NCBI RefSeq assembly: GCF_947507565.1
Contig: NC_089188.1
Span: forward strand, 434,001 to 498,000
Direction of reading: 5' to 3'
Length of the DNA stretch: 64,000 nt
From: Oscarella lobularis
Taxonomy: Eukaryota > Porifera > Homoscleromorpha > Homosclerophorida > Oscarellidae
Shown here piece by piece: positions 1-11,117 of this stretch (the stretch's first letter is position 1; the number at the start of each line of letters is the position of its first letter). Below the pieces are notes generated by a model. The model was not told the origin of the DNA, did no database searches, and saw only the letters and a list, made by a program, of their open reading frames with translations. A program made the translations under genes and the position numbers.

Positions 1-1472
1 GTGTTTGATAACCGATACAGTACTACGATATCCTCGAAAGTAGGGATCCTTTCCTTACACTAAAACGGGATCGTCTTTGTTTCCCATCATGTATGAGCTA
101 TTTTTTCTAAATAGCAAAGCAATAGCCGTGTTCTTGGCGCGTCCTGTGTCTTGCATCATGTAAACCTTTTGAACCGCAGTCGGGCCTCAGCGAGTCGGTT
201 AATTAATTCACGATGGAATGAAATTTACCCCCAAAGACAATGGTCGGCGCGGCTGTGCCAATGCATATCACGGTGCTTGGTGTTACAACAATTGCCATGT
301 ATCCAATCTAAATCATTAATGGAGGTTATAATAAGACGGGTTATACGAAGGTATACACAGCTAGTGGCGAAATTTCCATCTCTCAAGTTCTCCGAAATGA
401 AGTTTCCATCATTTGCATCTCTCGTGCTTCTCCTGACGACCCTTGCTTGTCGCAACCCAAAACGTGAGCTCAAAACGGAAAACTCGTGTGCTTTTGTTCA
501 GATGATGCGCGCTTTAACATCAAAATGGCGGCCAGAGTAAAATGACGAAACGCCGCAGCTGGAGCAGAAATGAGATTCCCGAAGAGCCGTTCGATTGCCT
601 GGTGGCACAGCTATGCGTCTGATCTCCGATATCGACGAGATGCAAAGTAAGCCGGGCCTCTTTCGGGGATCTTCGTGACCCACACACAATCATCTCACGC
701 AATCGTCTCCTAAACTACTGCATTACTTCAAGGATTGGTAAAACTATGTTTTCGTTGTCCTACTTTCCTTCTTACCTTGTGAACACAGTGGCAACGTGAA
801 CGTTTGTCTGCACAGTGAATTGTGCACACGCAGTGGCCTGCTATCGCGATCACTCGTTATCTTCTAAATCGTCGTTCAATTTAGGCGTCATTTGACTTGT
901 GATGTAACCGAAGGGCGTGGACATTTACTGCTTCCAGTGTTATACGAAGGGGTGAGTGAAGATGTCGCAGCTTTTTGCTTTTCATCGTATTCGTCGCCCT
1001 TATAATAAACGACGTCGCCAGGTCGTCTGCCTTCCTAGTCCAGAACAACTTGTGTATTTAGCACGGATCTACGAAATCACAAGATCGAAAAAATTCGAAT
1101 GATTTTTCCAAAGAGCTAGAAATGCGCACAAGAAGCCGCCAAAACATTGCTTTGTCTTTCTCTTGTCGCCAAATGAAGCCTGGGGGGCGACACTAGTGAG
1201 GTCTATTTAATTTCTGCAGCAAGCACGTATATACCGTGAGTCAACTTTTTTGAATCTCCTAGTTTATTTTTTAAAGAAATATTTTGTTTGAACACTACTG
1301 TCTTTCACTTTGGTACTGTATCCCTAAGGCGTTTGACATACGTTTGCCAGTACCTCAAAATTATACAGAGCTCACATCAGGAAGATTTGAATAAAAAATC
1401 GCATTTTGATGTTGACATATTAGAGACAAATCTATCTCCGTTTCTGCTGTCTGAACAAATCGTGATCGCACG
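1..1472. other. No supported gene; upstream flank of receptor 1
   Basis: Short ORFs occur on both strands, but none has splice context, paralogy or recognisable composition, so no gene is called. An open frame continues upstream of the first receptor to about position 1288 without an ATG that matches the paralogues. It is treated as 5' flank or leader. Confidence 0.5.
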
Positions 1473-1480
1473 TACGGGAC
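1473..1480 (+). promoter_or_regulatory. TACGGGAC motif upstream of receptor 1
   Basis: The octamer TACGGGAC starts 52 nt before the chosen ATG. The same core TACGGGA lies 39 and 49 nt before the ATGs of the two downstream paralogues. It may be a core-promoter or 5'UTR element, or simply retained paralogous sequence. Function is inference. Confidence 0.35.
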
Positions 1481-1524
1481 CCTCTTTCAGTTTCGAGTCA
1501 CGAGACGCAACAAGTCACAAGGCA

Positions 1525-4500
1525 ATGGTGGAGTCGGCTTTCTGCAACGGATCGCAGAGAATCAATGCGACGATTGCAGATTTTGCGGATTATAACGCCA
1601 CCCTTCGTCTTCTCCTACCCTATTTCCTCCTCGCATGCAGCGCATTTAGCGTGTTGTGGAACTTCGGCGTCATCATCCAATTTGCTATTCACCGATTCCG
1701 CCGAATACCAAATAAATTTGATTTTTTTTTGTTCTTTACGTCCTTTGCTGAACTCCTTAGTTCAACTCCTATTGTAACTTTCGCAGGAATCGGGTCAGGC
1801 TTCAGCAGGAATTACTCAGAGACTGACGCGGTCAAAAATACCGACAACGGCGATGAAATAACTCCTTACATCATCGTCTCTGTGTTTGCGTTTTTTCGTC
1901 TCTATGCCATCCTTGTGTACTCTCCTATTCTGATCAACCGCTTCTACTCGGCAAAGTTTCCATCAGAGCGTGAATTTTCTCTGGCTGTTCCAAGAGAAGC
2001 TTCACCTAATGGAAGCTTTAGGTTCTGGGTAGGGAATCTTGTAGCACTTTCTGGAGCAATTGCGCTAGCAGTGAAAGGAGGGGATGTTTCTCAAAATATG
2101 TATTCGTGTTTTTACATCATGACCAAATGGTAAGTTGGCTTCTACTCTATTTACAGAATCAATCGCGTTTCACAATCGTTCGTTGAGTTGTCATAAATTC
2201 GAACTTTATAGGAAGCAATAATTAATGTCTGCATGCATGTCAAACAGAAGACTAATGCCTGTTTTATATTTTTAGGCCAAAATGCGTTTTAATTGTGGCA
2301 AGCTACACTATTATTGTCCCAAGTGTGCTCTTGTTGCTCTTTATTTTGAAAGCTCGAATAAGAATTCCTCGAACTGTTCTTCTATGTCAGGAGGAACGAA
2401 ACGAGTCTTGCGCGAACGTTGATTGGTTTGCACTTGAGTGGGGATTAACGCGCATGTTTGTGACAGTAATTTCTGTCCTATACATCACTTGGATGCCTCT
2501 TCTGGTAGGAAAGTATTGAATTTTCTCTAATAAGCTTTGGTACTTGTATAGGTTGTTCTGACCATATACGATGATCAAGCAATTGCAAAGCACGAATCAA
2601 TCGTTCTCATTGCACTTATCATCGCAAGTTTGGGATTATTAACGTCGCCGCTTTTGCGTATTACTGCGCAACGTTATCGTCAGATGAGCTGTGAATGTCC
2701 CTGTCTTGATCCTTTGACGAACTGCTTTAAGTACACTTTTTCTCGTAAGTTTATCACTGAGTCCGCTTTGTAGGTTCTCCAAGAAAACTTTCTATGCATA
2801 TAGCTTCCGAAAAAACACAGCGCGAAAGAGAAAGATTGCTTGCGTCTAATGCAAGTCACAATCGTGGATCAAGGACGAAACCTAAAACGGAAAGTTCAAG
2901 AATAATCAGGATACAGCGAACAACTGTGGCAGATTATGATTCTACTAGCAGACGTGAAAAGTTGCTTCTAAAAGAAGTTCCGAAGTTGAATTGATAAACT
3001 TAGTATACTTTTTCTGTTAGCCATGCAGCTCATGAAGAGCTAAAAACGGAGGAAGAAAATCGGAGATACGACAGTTGCAGAAGTACCTGTGACCCTTCTC
3101 AGTACGTGTCAAGAAACGCTTTAGATTGCTCTAACTCAATAGGTGTGATGCCGATAGGATAAATGCTAAAAAAAGGGAAAAGTCGACTGGCCGTGACAAT
3201 AATCAGGGGTCTCAAGCACATAGCGGCAGAGGTTATGATTCTCTTCTCTAATATTTACCTTTAGAGTTTTTCTCTATAATGCGATCTTGCAGACAAAATG
3301 AGTTCAAATTCAAACAAAGCCTCACGGATAGATTTTGAAAAGGAATTTCCTCGTGATGAAGCAAAAGTTGCAGAAGAGCCTACATCAAACGCTCATTTTG
3401 CCGGAAAGGGAAGAGACGTTTACGTAGAGAACGGTCTGAATGGAATTTTGAAAGAAGGTAAAAAGCTATTTTTGTTTGCTTAGACGAAAAGAAAGGAAAC
3501 CAGACAACGGAACGTTTTTTAGAAGAGACTCTTCCATCCGCCGCTTCTACTAAAAATAGCAGCGAAGTCGATTTGGAAATAGGTTCAAATTAGGAGAGAA
3601 AAGAAAAGTGTTACAAGGTTTTTGTTTTTACAGAAAAAAAACTAGAGGAAAATGGAGAAACGGAAGAGCGTTTAGGAATTGCTTTCCTAACAGGTACTTT
3701 TAATAAAGAAAGAACTGACGTCAAAAATGGTTCATGCTAAATCACGAAACAGGCTATAGAAATGTTTTTTATCTTTAGATGAAGAGAAAGAAGATGCCCA
3801 GGAAGAGCTTTCAGAAAGAACTTGGCCTGCCGTCACTCTCAATGAAAATGGTGGTAAACTCGACATAAGAAACTGTCCAATTGTTACCAGAAAGAAAGAA
3901 AGCTTTTTGAACGCTTCCGATTTTGTAGGTGACAACAAAAGTGAAGATAAAGCGATGGAAGAGCCTTCAGAAAACGCTGTTAACGAAGTCGGTTGCATGA
4001 AGGAAGGCAGTGAGATCATATTCTGTCAAGAAAATATGTTCGAAAGAGTGAACGAGATATTGTTAGATAAAAAAGGAGAAGCAAAAAACACAAAAGAACT
4101 GCTTGACAGCACTCTTTCTGTTGTCTTTCCTTGTGGTAATGACATTGAAGTCGAAAATAAAATCGGTATGCATGACTGATTCAAAGAATTTTCTAAGAAA
4201 AATTATTTGCCTCAGAGAAAGAAGAGAATAAACCCATAAAAATGTCCTCAGTTTGCGTCTCGCTTGCCGCTGCTTGGGATCATAATGACGTCAAGCTCGA
4301 TGCGGAAAGCGGTTTGCCATAAATGAATTAATATCTAGAAAAAAGCTTTTCAAAATAATTTTTCTTTAAAGTCAAAGTGGAGAAAGCCTTTGAAAAGCTA
4401 TCAGAAAATGCTGCTGTTGATTGTAATACAAATGGCACTGACAAAGAAAACGGTTCAAAGTTTACATCTCAAAAGAAAGTTTTAATATGACTTGTAAAAT

Positions 4501-5480
4501 TAGAAGAACAGGTGAAAGAGCTCTTACCTGCCGCCGCTTCTGGCGAAAATATAGTAGAATTTGATGTGGAAGGTTTGAATCCAATGCATGGCTTTTTTAC
4601 GCATGCATGCTTTTGTCTTTATTAGCTAGCGACAATCACCAAGCTGTCCCAAAGACGTCAGAAAGAGCTTTTCTTACCGACGATTGCAGTAGCATAGGTA
4701 ATAACCTTATAATTAGAAAATAACTAACTAAATATAGATAAAGGTTTAGGCAGAGAGGCAAAAATGTTCTTTTCAGATGAAGACGATAAGAAAGCAGAAT
4801 GTGTGGAAGAGCGTCCTGAAAGTACTCCTTTTCCTCTTTTTTCTAAAGTTGACATTGAACTGGCTTCAGAAAACGGTCCGAGTTCAATAGTGTAGCTAAA
4901 ATGGTCTTTTCATAAATATTAGGAATTGTAGCAAACAACGGAGAAGTCGAAGAGCCGGGAAAAATCACTTGTCCTGCCGACGTCTCCAATGAAAACCGCC
5001 AAGAGCCTTACATGGAAAATGGTACTAAAGTCCTATTTTGAAGGAACGTTTTTAGGATTTCTATAGACGATGTGAAAGAAGGAGAAGAAGTTTCTAAAGG
5101 CCAACCGCAAAACCATTTTCCGCTTGTCAATCCTTATACGAGTGATCCTGATTTGGAAAGCGGTCCGGAGCTACAAACAACTCAATTTCAAAATTGTGAA
5201 GCGTTTTTATAGGAGATGGAAACGAAGAAGCAAAGGATCTTTCAGACAGCACTTTTCTTGCCGCCGCTCCCAGTACGAGCGGCAGACCTCAAGCGGAAAG
5301 CGGCCGGAATTTAAGTAAAGATGTCTACAAAAATTTTTAGCAAGATAATTTTGCTTCTAAGATGAAGGCGAAGAAAGTACATGTTTAGTGAAAGGAAAGC
5401 CTTCAGAGAAAGATGCAGTTTCTAGTAATGGCATTGAACGTCAGGGAGAAGATGCATGGTCTGAATTCCAATTCAGCTAA
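1525..5480 (+). CDS. Tandem 7TM receptor 1 with long acidic mini-exon tail
   Basis: Predicted plasma-membrane seven-transmembrane receptor, probably a lineage-specific rhodopsin-like GPCR; ligand unknown. The start is the Met before FCNGS, which aligns with FCNGS or LCNGS at the start of both paralogues. The N terminus has N-glycosylation sequons (NGS, NAT). Exon 1 (1525-2129) carries TM1-TM4, exon 2 (2276-2504) TM5-TM6, and exon 3 (2552-2744) TM7 with SPLLRITAQRYRQ at the NPxxY position. Exon 4 starts at 2774 and either stops at TGA 2992-2994 or splices at a weak donor after 2984 into exons 3021-3111 and 3143-3231, which continue in phase into the 3293-5480 array ending at TAA 5478-5480. The long form is inferred from uninterrupted phase and the analogous multi-exon tail of receptor 3. 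The tail could instead be a separate gene or an alternative isoform. Confidence 0.6.
3293..5480 (+). repeat. Array of 13 phase 1-1 mini-exons encoding acidic modules
   Basis: I place exons at 3293-3457, 3484-3582, 3634-3693, 3779-4165, 4216-4311, 4372-4452, 4504-4572, 4626-4697, 4777-4875, 4923-5021, 5067-5162, 5213-5314 and 5362-5480. Every internal exon starts and ends in phase 1, and the lengths are multiples of three (165, 99, 60, 387, 96, 81, 69, 72, 99, 99, 96, 102). Most donors follow GAA, AAC, AAT or AGC plus G, then GT. Each exon encodes a variant of a module starting D/E-E-x-K/E, with a middle rich in S, E, N and P and an end like VDxExxN/S. The fourth exon is longer and contains an internal in-phase GT near 3929, as if two modules fused by loss of an intron. 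The modules look like diverged tandem exon duplications and should be intrinsically disordered. Confidence 0.7.
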
Positions 5481-6070
5481 AAACGTGAGTACTCAGAATT
5501 TATTACATTTGAAATTGACAATGATGAAGACTCCTATAAGCTTGCTAAAGCAGTTCCCTATGCTGTTGTCTCTGACGAAGATAAAATATGACTGTGCTGC
5601 AATAGGAGAATTTCAAGACACTGCAAGCACAAACGTTGACGGTTTTATTTCGGGTTATGTAAATAACAGTGAAACTGACCGAAACAGTTTCTAAACCAGG
5701 GTAATCTATAGATATTGGACTTGTGCAGCTTTTTTTCTTACAGTTGAGAGTCAGTTTTACATCAGCCAATAACTTTGCAATTCTAAAGCGACTTCGCGAA
5801 CTTTCAAGTTTAATTTTCGCAAAGGTTTTTGTTTAAATATTACTTGGCCATCCGTTTCTTGTAGCTGACATAGAAGTGAGTTGCGATTCATCATTTTACA
5901 TTAAGCTTTATGACAGTAGCATTTTAGAGAGGAAAATTTGTCCATTAAAAGCCAAAAGTTAATTAACTAATCAAGATCTAGTGCATACAAGGATTAGCCT
6001 GGAACTGAAAAAAGCAGTTTGCACACGGAGCTAAAACAATTTCCGTAGCGCGCGCATGTGTCAGTTGCAA
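5481..6070. other. Intergenic between receptors 1 and 2
   Basis: Short ORFs only, the longest in a frame different from the preceding exon array. An alternative donor after the stop (near 5485) could extend the previous gene, but I cannot trace a convincing continuation. Confidence 0.4.
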
Positions 6071-6078
6071 TACGGGAA
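6071..6078 (+). promoter_or_regulatory. TACGGGAA motif upstream of receptor 2
   Basis: Copy of the upstream motif shared by the three receptor genes, 39 nt before the ATG at 6110. Role inferred from position only. Confidence 0.35.
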
Positions 6079-6109
6079 CCTTCACTTTCAACAAAGGAGT
6101 CATAAGACG

Positions 6110-7320
6110 ATGACGTCTTCTCCTTTCTGCAACGGATCGGAGCGGACAAACACGAGTGGTACAGGTTTCGCCGATTACAATCATTTCCTTCGTCTTTTTC
6201 TGCCGTATCTCCTAGTCGCTAGTTGCTCTTTCGTGTGTCTGTGCAATGCCGTTTTCCTTTTCAAGCTAAAAGCTTGCAAAAGCGGCCTCAAAGCGAACAG
6301 ATTTGATGTCTATTTTATTCTCCTATCATTGGTCGAATGGGTTAATTCTTTTCTTACGGCATTTTTTGCGGGATTAGCGATAGGCAACGCCGACAGTGTG
6401 ACCACTCGCGACGCTGTTTCTCTGTTTTTGTTCGCTCGCCTTTTGACTCTAATTCAGTTCACCCCGTTTTTATTGATTCGTTTTTACTCGTCGAAGTTTC
6501 CGTCGCAGTCGAAGTTTGCTCTCGCTTTTCCGCTTTTTCCGGCAAATTCCCTGTCAACGAAAACTTTTTGGATTTGGTGGACTCTTTCACTTCTGTTTGG
6601 AATGTCGGCGGAAGTATTGGTGCCAATTTTGGGCAACAATGCGTACTACTCCTGCTTTTATGTTATAAATGATTGGTAATTCACTCTCCCTTATATCCTT
6701 TTTAGGACATGAAATTTTTATCAATCCTATAATTTCTTTTTTAGGCCAAGATACGTTTTACTAGGTGTAAGCTACTCCATGATCGGCTTTTACTCACTTT
6801 TGTTGTTGTACATTATGAACGCTCAAAGACAAACTACTGAACTCTCAAAAAATGAAGATGTACCTCACTCAGACGATTGTTTGTTAGATGTAGAAGAAGA
6901 GGGCTTGGATTGGTTTGCCAGTGAATGGAGACAGACTCGCGTTTTCCTCGTATTAATACTCAGTATAATCGTGACTTTGCTTCCTTTTCTGGTAAGCTCT
7001 CTGCCCAGGTTCTTTTTGGTTTATTTTGCTATGCACAAATGTTTTTACAGATTATTTTAACTGTTTTAGACGACGCGAAAATCGAAACTCACGAAACAAT
7101 TGAACTAATTGGAATTATTATTGCTATTTTGGGATACGTTGCTCAGCCGCTGCTCTACGCCACCACCTCACGATATGCCAAAGCATGCAAAAAGTACACT
7201 GTTGATCATTTAGAGAGCTGCTTTGAATGTAAGCCACTAGACGACCGTTTAATTAATTAATTGTATGATGCATTTTATCGTATGAATGTAGCTGCCGAAA
7301 GTGAACCTTTGCTTTCATAA
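6110..7320 (+). CDS. Tandem 7TM receptor 2 (short tail)
   Basis: Second member of the receptor cluster, predicted plasma-membrane 7TM protein with unknown ligand. The start ATG at 6110 precedes SSPFCNGSE, matching the paralogues; an upstream in-frame non-ATG extension is not conserved. Exons are 6110-6675 (TM1-TM4, ending YSCFYVINDW across the junction), 6745-6991 (TM5-TM6, with the family motif DWFASEWRQTR before TM6) and 7051-7228 (TM7 with QPLLYATTSRYAK at the NPxxY-like position). A strong donor (T|GTAAGC) and acceptor (TGTAG) add a last exon 7292-7320 encoding AESEPLLS and stop; without that splice the frame ends at 7260. The cytoplasmic tail is therefore very short compared with paralogues 1 and 3. 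Class A-like GPCR is the most likely class, but no DRY motif is evident. Confidence 0.75.
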
Positions 7321-7729
7321 TAACCAGGGAGTTCTTGTCACAGACATCATTCTTATCCCTTTTCAAGTTTGTTTAATAACAAGATAAAGTCAATAAATCA
7401 GAAATCCACTTCAACACAGACAGTTGAGATTTTTGTGCTAGGAGATGAATCAACGAATATACTGTCGGCAAAGTCATATAACGTTTTTTAGTGCTTTTTC
7501 TGATAAATGGTTTTGTATTCATGCTATCTAGTGGCTGTTAGTGGCTGATGCCTGCATTTTTCTAAAAACAAAAAAATGAAATACTATTTAGGATTTTTGA
7601 TGCTTCCTGTCTTATCAAGCCGAGCAAAAGCCTTACTCATTTATTTTTGATTATTCATATTTTAATCAATCACAAAACGACAGGGCCGAGGTATTTGCTT
7701 CAGAAGAGCCGGGAGCTCTAGTTCAATTA
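7321..7729. other. Intergenic between receptors 2 and 3
   Basis: AT-rich sequence without a supported ORF or repeat. The 3'UTR of receptor 2 and the promoter of receptor 3 must lie here. Confidence 0.5.
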
Positions 7730-7737
7730 TACGGGAC
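7730..7737 (+). promoter_or_regulatory. TACGGGAC motif upstream of receptor 3
   Basis: Third copy of the shared upstream motif, 49 nt before the ATG at 7779. Confidence 0.35.
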
Positions 7738-7778
7738 GTTTTTCCGGTTTCTTACTTCTTTGAACAATCTAAAACGAC

Positions 7779-9964
7779 ATGACGGTTGTCCTCTGCAACG
7801 GATCGCAAGAACTGAATACGACTAACTCAAGTTTTGTGATGTACAGCCCTCTTTTTCGTCGCCTAATGCCGTTCCTCCTAACTGCAAGTGCCGCCTTCGT
7901 TTTGGTGTTCTGTCTAGCTCTCCTGCTACAACTTAAATCTCATTTTTCTTCACAAAGTAAGAGAACAAGTATTTCAGACGTATACCTCTTTCTCCTCGCA
8001 ACGGTTGGATTGATGAGCTCAATTTTCATCGGTGCTTCCGCAATCACTGCTTTGGTAACCGCGCCGGAATCAAATTTTCCTGCTAGCAAAAACTATGACA
8101 GCAGCGCGACTCCGCGTGCCAGCGTCTCCGCGTTTGTTAGCTTTCGCCTTGTGACCATTGTTGTCGTCTATACCTTCGTTTTGGTCAAACGCTTTTCTTC
8201 GGCAAAATTTTCGTCGCAATTGGAACATGCTTTTTCTCGGCCTGATCAGCCGTTAAATGGCGAAAATGTTCATCGTTCTTTTGTATGCAAGCGATGTCTC
8301 ATGGTGTTCGGTTATGCTCTTGTCCCTTTCGTTTTATTTGGTGGAGCTATTGCGTTAGACTTTGTCGCAGGTGGAGACAATCAATTTTCTTGCTTCTTCA
8401 TTATTGGAAAATGGTAATAATTTGCGAGCGTAATAATTCTTAATTTTGGTGACAAACGTATAATTTTTATGCGTTACTCTAATAACGTTATTTAATAAAC
8501 GTAACTTCCACTTATTCTTTTTTTTCAGGCAAAGATACGTTGTCATTTGCCTTAGTTACCCTTCTATTGGCCTTGGAGCAGTTCTTTTGCTTTATATTTT
8601 CAATGCTCGACGAAAGCCTCCTGGATCAATTTTACCTGCCGTTCGAGGAAAAAAATGGATGGATGTGGATTTCTTTGAAATTCACTCGAATATGCATCAA
8701 GTGGATTTTTTCAACAGTGAATGGAAGTTGAACCGTATGTTTCTAACAGTAGTAATGACTTCGTACGTTACCTGGATTCCTTTGCTGGTACTACTACTTT
8801 TTTAAATATCTATGCAGGATTTCACGTAAATTCGTTTTAGGTTGTTTTAACTGTTTACGACGATCAAGATGCCGTTACTCACGAAACGATTGAAATCATC
8901 GCTATCGTCTTTGCATGCTTGGGATATCTTGCAGAGCCGCTTCTATATGCAACAACGCCAAGATATGCTCAGTTGTACAAAGAGATATTATCATCTATTT
9001 TTCGTCCTGTGAAGACATTTTTTGTGTTAACGTTTGCCCGTAAGTTTTTCCTAAGAGCCTTCAAGTACTTGAGTGCCCAACTGTTTAGCTTACGACCATT
9101 TTTCTCGCCAGAGGTTGCTTGAACCTGACTCAGACACATTCAACCGAGATTATCAAACTCAAACTGCAACACGACAAAAGGCTGCCACAGGCTCCGATGA
9201 ACAGTCATCTCAGACGTCATCAGCGTTCATTGGCAAAAGGTAGAAATTTGTTGCTAATTGCTGTTTAATTAACGTTATTCTAAAAAGGAACAGGGGTACA
9301 GCTGGAAGAGACTCCCTGACGAGCAGCGGAGAATCAGACGAAGACGTGAGCCATCCGCTCAAAAATAGGGGCGTCCCAGTAACACTTCTGTCAGAGTTAG
9401 TGAAAAAGCAGAATTAGTTTTAGATTTATTCTTTACATCAATTGCGCATGCAGGAATGACAGAATGGAGGCGGATAAGAACAGGGAATGGAGTATTAATG
9501 ATGTTTCGCTAATTGAAGCAGAGGAAGCGGAAACAGGTTTTATGTGTTAGTTTGTACCTTCAGTTAGCTCATTTTTTATTAGGAAAAGAGTCATTTGTTC
9601 GTAATGCTAGCGCTAACCAAAAAATGTAACTAGAGCACAAGATTTCCTATTTAGCAGAAGTATATATTTCTGGTTGCTGTTTCTAGTGCAAGTATCACTG
9701 CTGATTGCGCTACGGACTTACATCCCAAAATTCGAAAAACGTCTGGAGACTCAGGTCATTCACCGCAGAACAGCCGAGAAGGAAGCATGGTCGGTGTGGC
9801 GACAAGCGCAAGAGACGATTATTCTATAGACTCAGATGAATGTAGTCCTCCAAAGTATGTTATAATTAATTAAGAAACGCGTACTGTGTGGGTAATCTCT
9901 AATATTTCGTGGATTACTCATTTGCAGGCGCAAAGACAGTAATTTGGACGGCCAGCCGGTGTAA
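7779..9964 (+). CDS. Tandem 7TM receptor 3 with multi-exon tail
   Basis: Third receptor paralogue. Exon 1 (7779-8413) starts MTVVLCNGSQ, has several N-glycosylation sites and carries TM1-TM4. Exon 2 (8529-8787) carries TM5-TM6 with DFFNSEWKLNR before TM6. Exon 3 (8841-9039) carries TM7 with the motif AEPLLYATTPRYAQLY. Reading on without splicing stops at 9122, but a consensus donor (C|GTAAG) and acceptor at 9088 lead through exons 9089-9239, 9288-9395, 9454-9536, 9583-9625, 9687-9854 and 9928-9964. All junctions keep one frame up to TAA at 9962-9964. The tail is hydrophilic, Ser/Thr/Asp-rich and suited to phosphorylation (for example SLTSSGESDEDVS). Unlike receptor 1, the tail introns are in mixed phases and the exons are not obviously repeats. 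Likely a GPCR; ligand and G-protein coupling unknown. Confidence 0.75.
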
Positions 9965-10222
9965 AGCGCACTTAAGCCAACACAGACTTAGTCAGTCAGC
10001 GTTGTATATTTCATTCTGATGTATTCATTATTTGGATGGTTTTTGCTGAGAATTGAGTTAGGTTTTTAGGGCCTCGACGCTCTATCCAGACTTTGAGAAG
10101 AAGTATGCAACGCTATGCAGTTCAACCGGTGATGAACGACGCTTAATAGAGGGTTGCACGGTGACGTCATGATCCACGTGACGTTGACCGTGGTGGGCTA
10201 AGCGCGTGGGGGCGCCGGTGGG

Positions 10223-11117
10223 CAGCCGTGTGTACCGATGTGAATCCGATGTATCCGTGGGGGACCGCGTACCCATCACTTGGGAATGTTCTTTTTAGGG
10301 CCTTTAGTAGTGCCAATTTCGCTCTACACCCGCAAGTATCGGAGCGGCGAGCTAATTTTGGGGGGGGGGGGGGCGTGACTCCGTGACGACGAGTCTCTAC
10401 TTTGTTTACTTTAGACATAGAAGGTGTGCCTATCGCGTGTAGCTCTTCCATACTGTCACAGAATTTCGCGTCAAACGTATATGCTGCGTTTTCTGGGCGT
10501 ACTTAGCGCGCGTGTGATGGAACGACTTTCGAAGCGTGTCTCCGGTCTTTCTCGCGAGTCACAGGCGAGATATAAAGCGAAACTCACTGCTGCTGCCTTG
10601 CTCGTTGATCCGTACAAGATTGATGACTCGACGGCGTCTCCTGATGTTGATATTATGTAGACTTTCATATCGTCACGTCGGGAATCTCATCAGGAGACGC
10701 CGTCCAGTCATCAATCTTGTACGGATAAACGAGCAAGGCAGCAACAGTGACTTTCGCTTTATATCTCGCCTGTGACTCGCGAGAAAGACCTTCGAAAGTC
10801 GGTCCATCACACTCGCGCTAAGTATGCCCAGAAAACGCAGCATATACGTTTGACGCGAAATTCTGCGACAGTATGGAAGAGTTACACGCGATATGCACAC
10901 CTTCTATGGTTAAAGTAAACAAAGTAGGATAAATTAGAGACTCGTCGTCACGGAGTCACGCCGTCCCCCCCCCCCCCCCCAAAATTAGCTCGCCGCTCCG
11001 ATACTTGAGGGTGTAGAGCGAAATTGGCAGTACTAAAAGCCCTAAAAAGAACATTCCCAAGTGATGCGTAGGCGGTCCCCGACGGATAGAGCGGATTCAC
11101 ATCGGTACACACGGCTG
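10223..11117. mobile_element. Foldback inverted repeat with ~425-bp arms
   Basis: Arms 10223-10646 and 10688-11117 are near-perfect reverse complements around a 41-bp spacer. Both arms contain a long homopolymer run (G near 10361-10373, C near 10966-10980) and the same coding-like segment, ending SRESQARYKAKL...DPYKIDDS in the left arm. The layout fits a foldback-type element or a palindromic duplication of a transposon fragment. No clear target-site duplication was found, so the family is unassigned. The translated segment feels transposon-like but I cannot name it. Confidence 0.65.

Noticed and set aside
1288-1524. N-terminal extension of receptor 1
   Set aside because: It opens with a non-ATG codon, has no counterpart in the paralogues and precedes the conserved FCNGS start.
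8540-9122. Receptor 3 ending at 9122 by read-through of exon 3
   Set aside because: A consensus donor at 9040 and a chain of in-frame exons to 9964 give a better and longer product.
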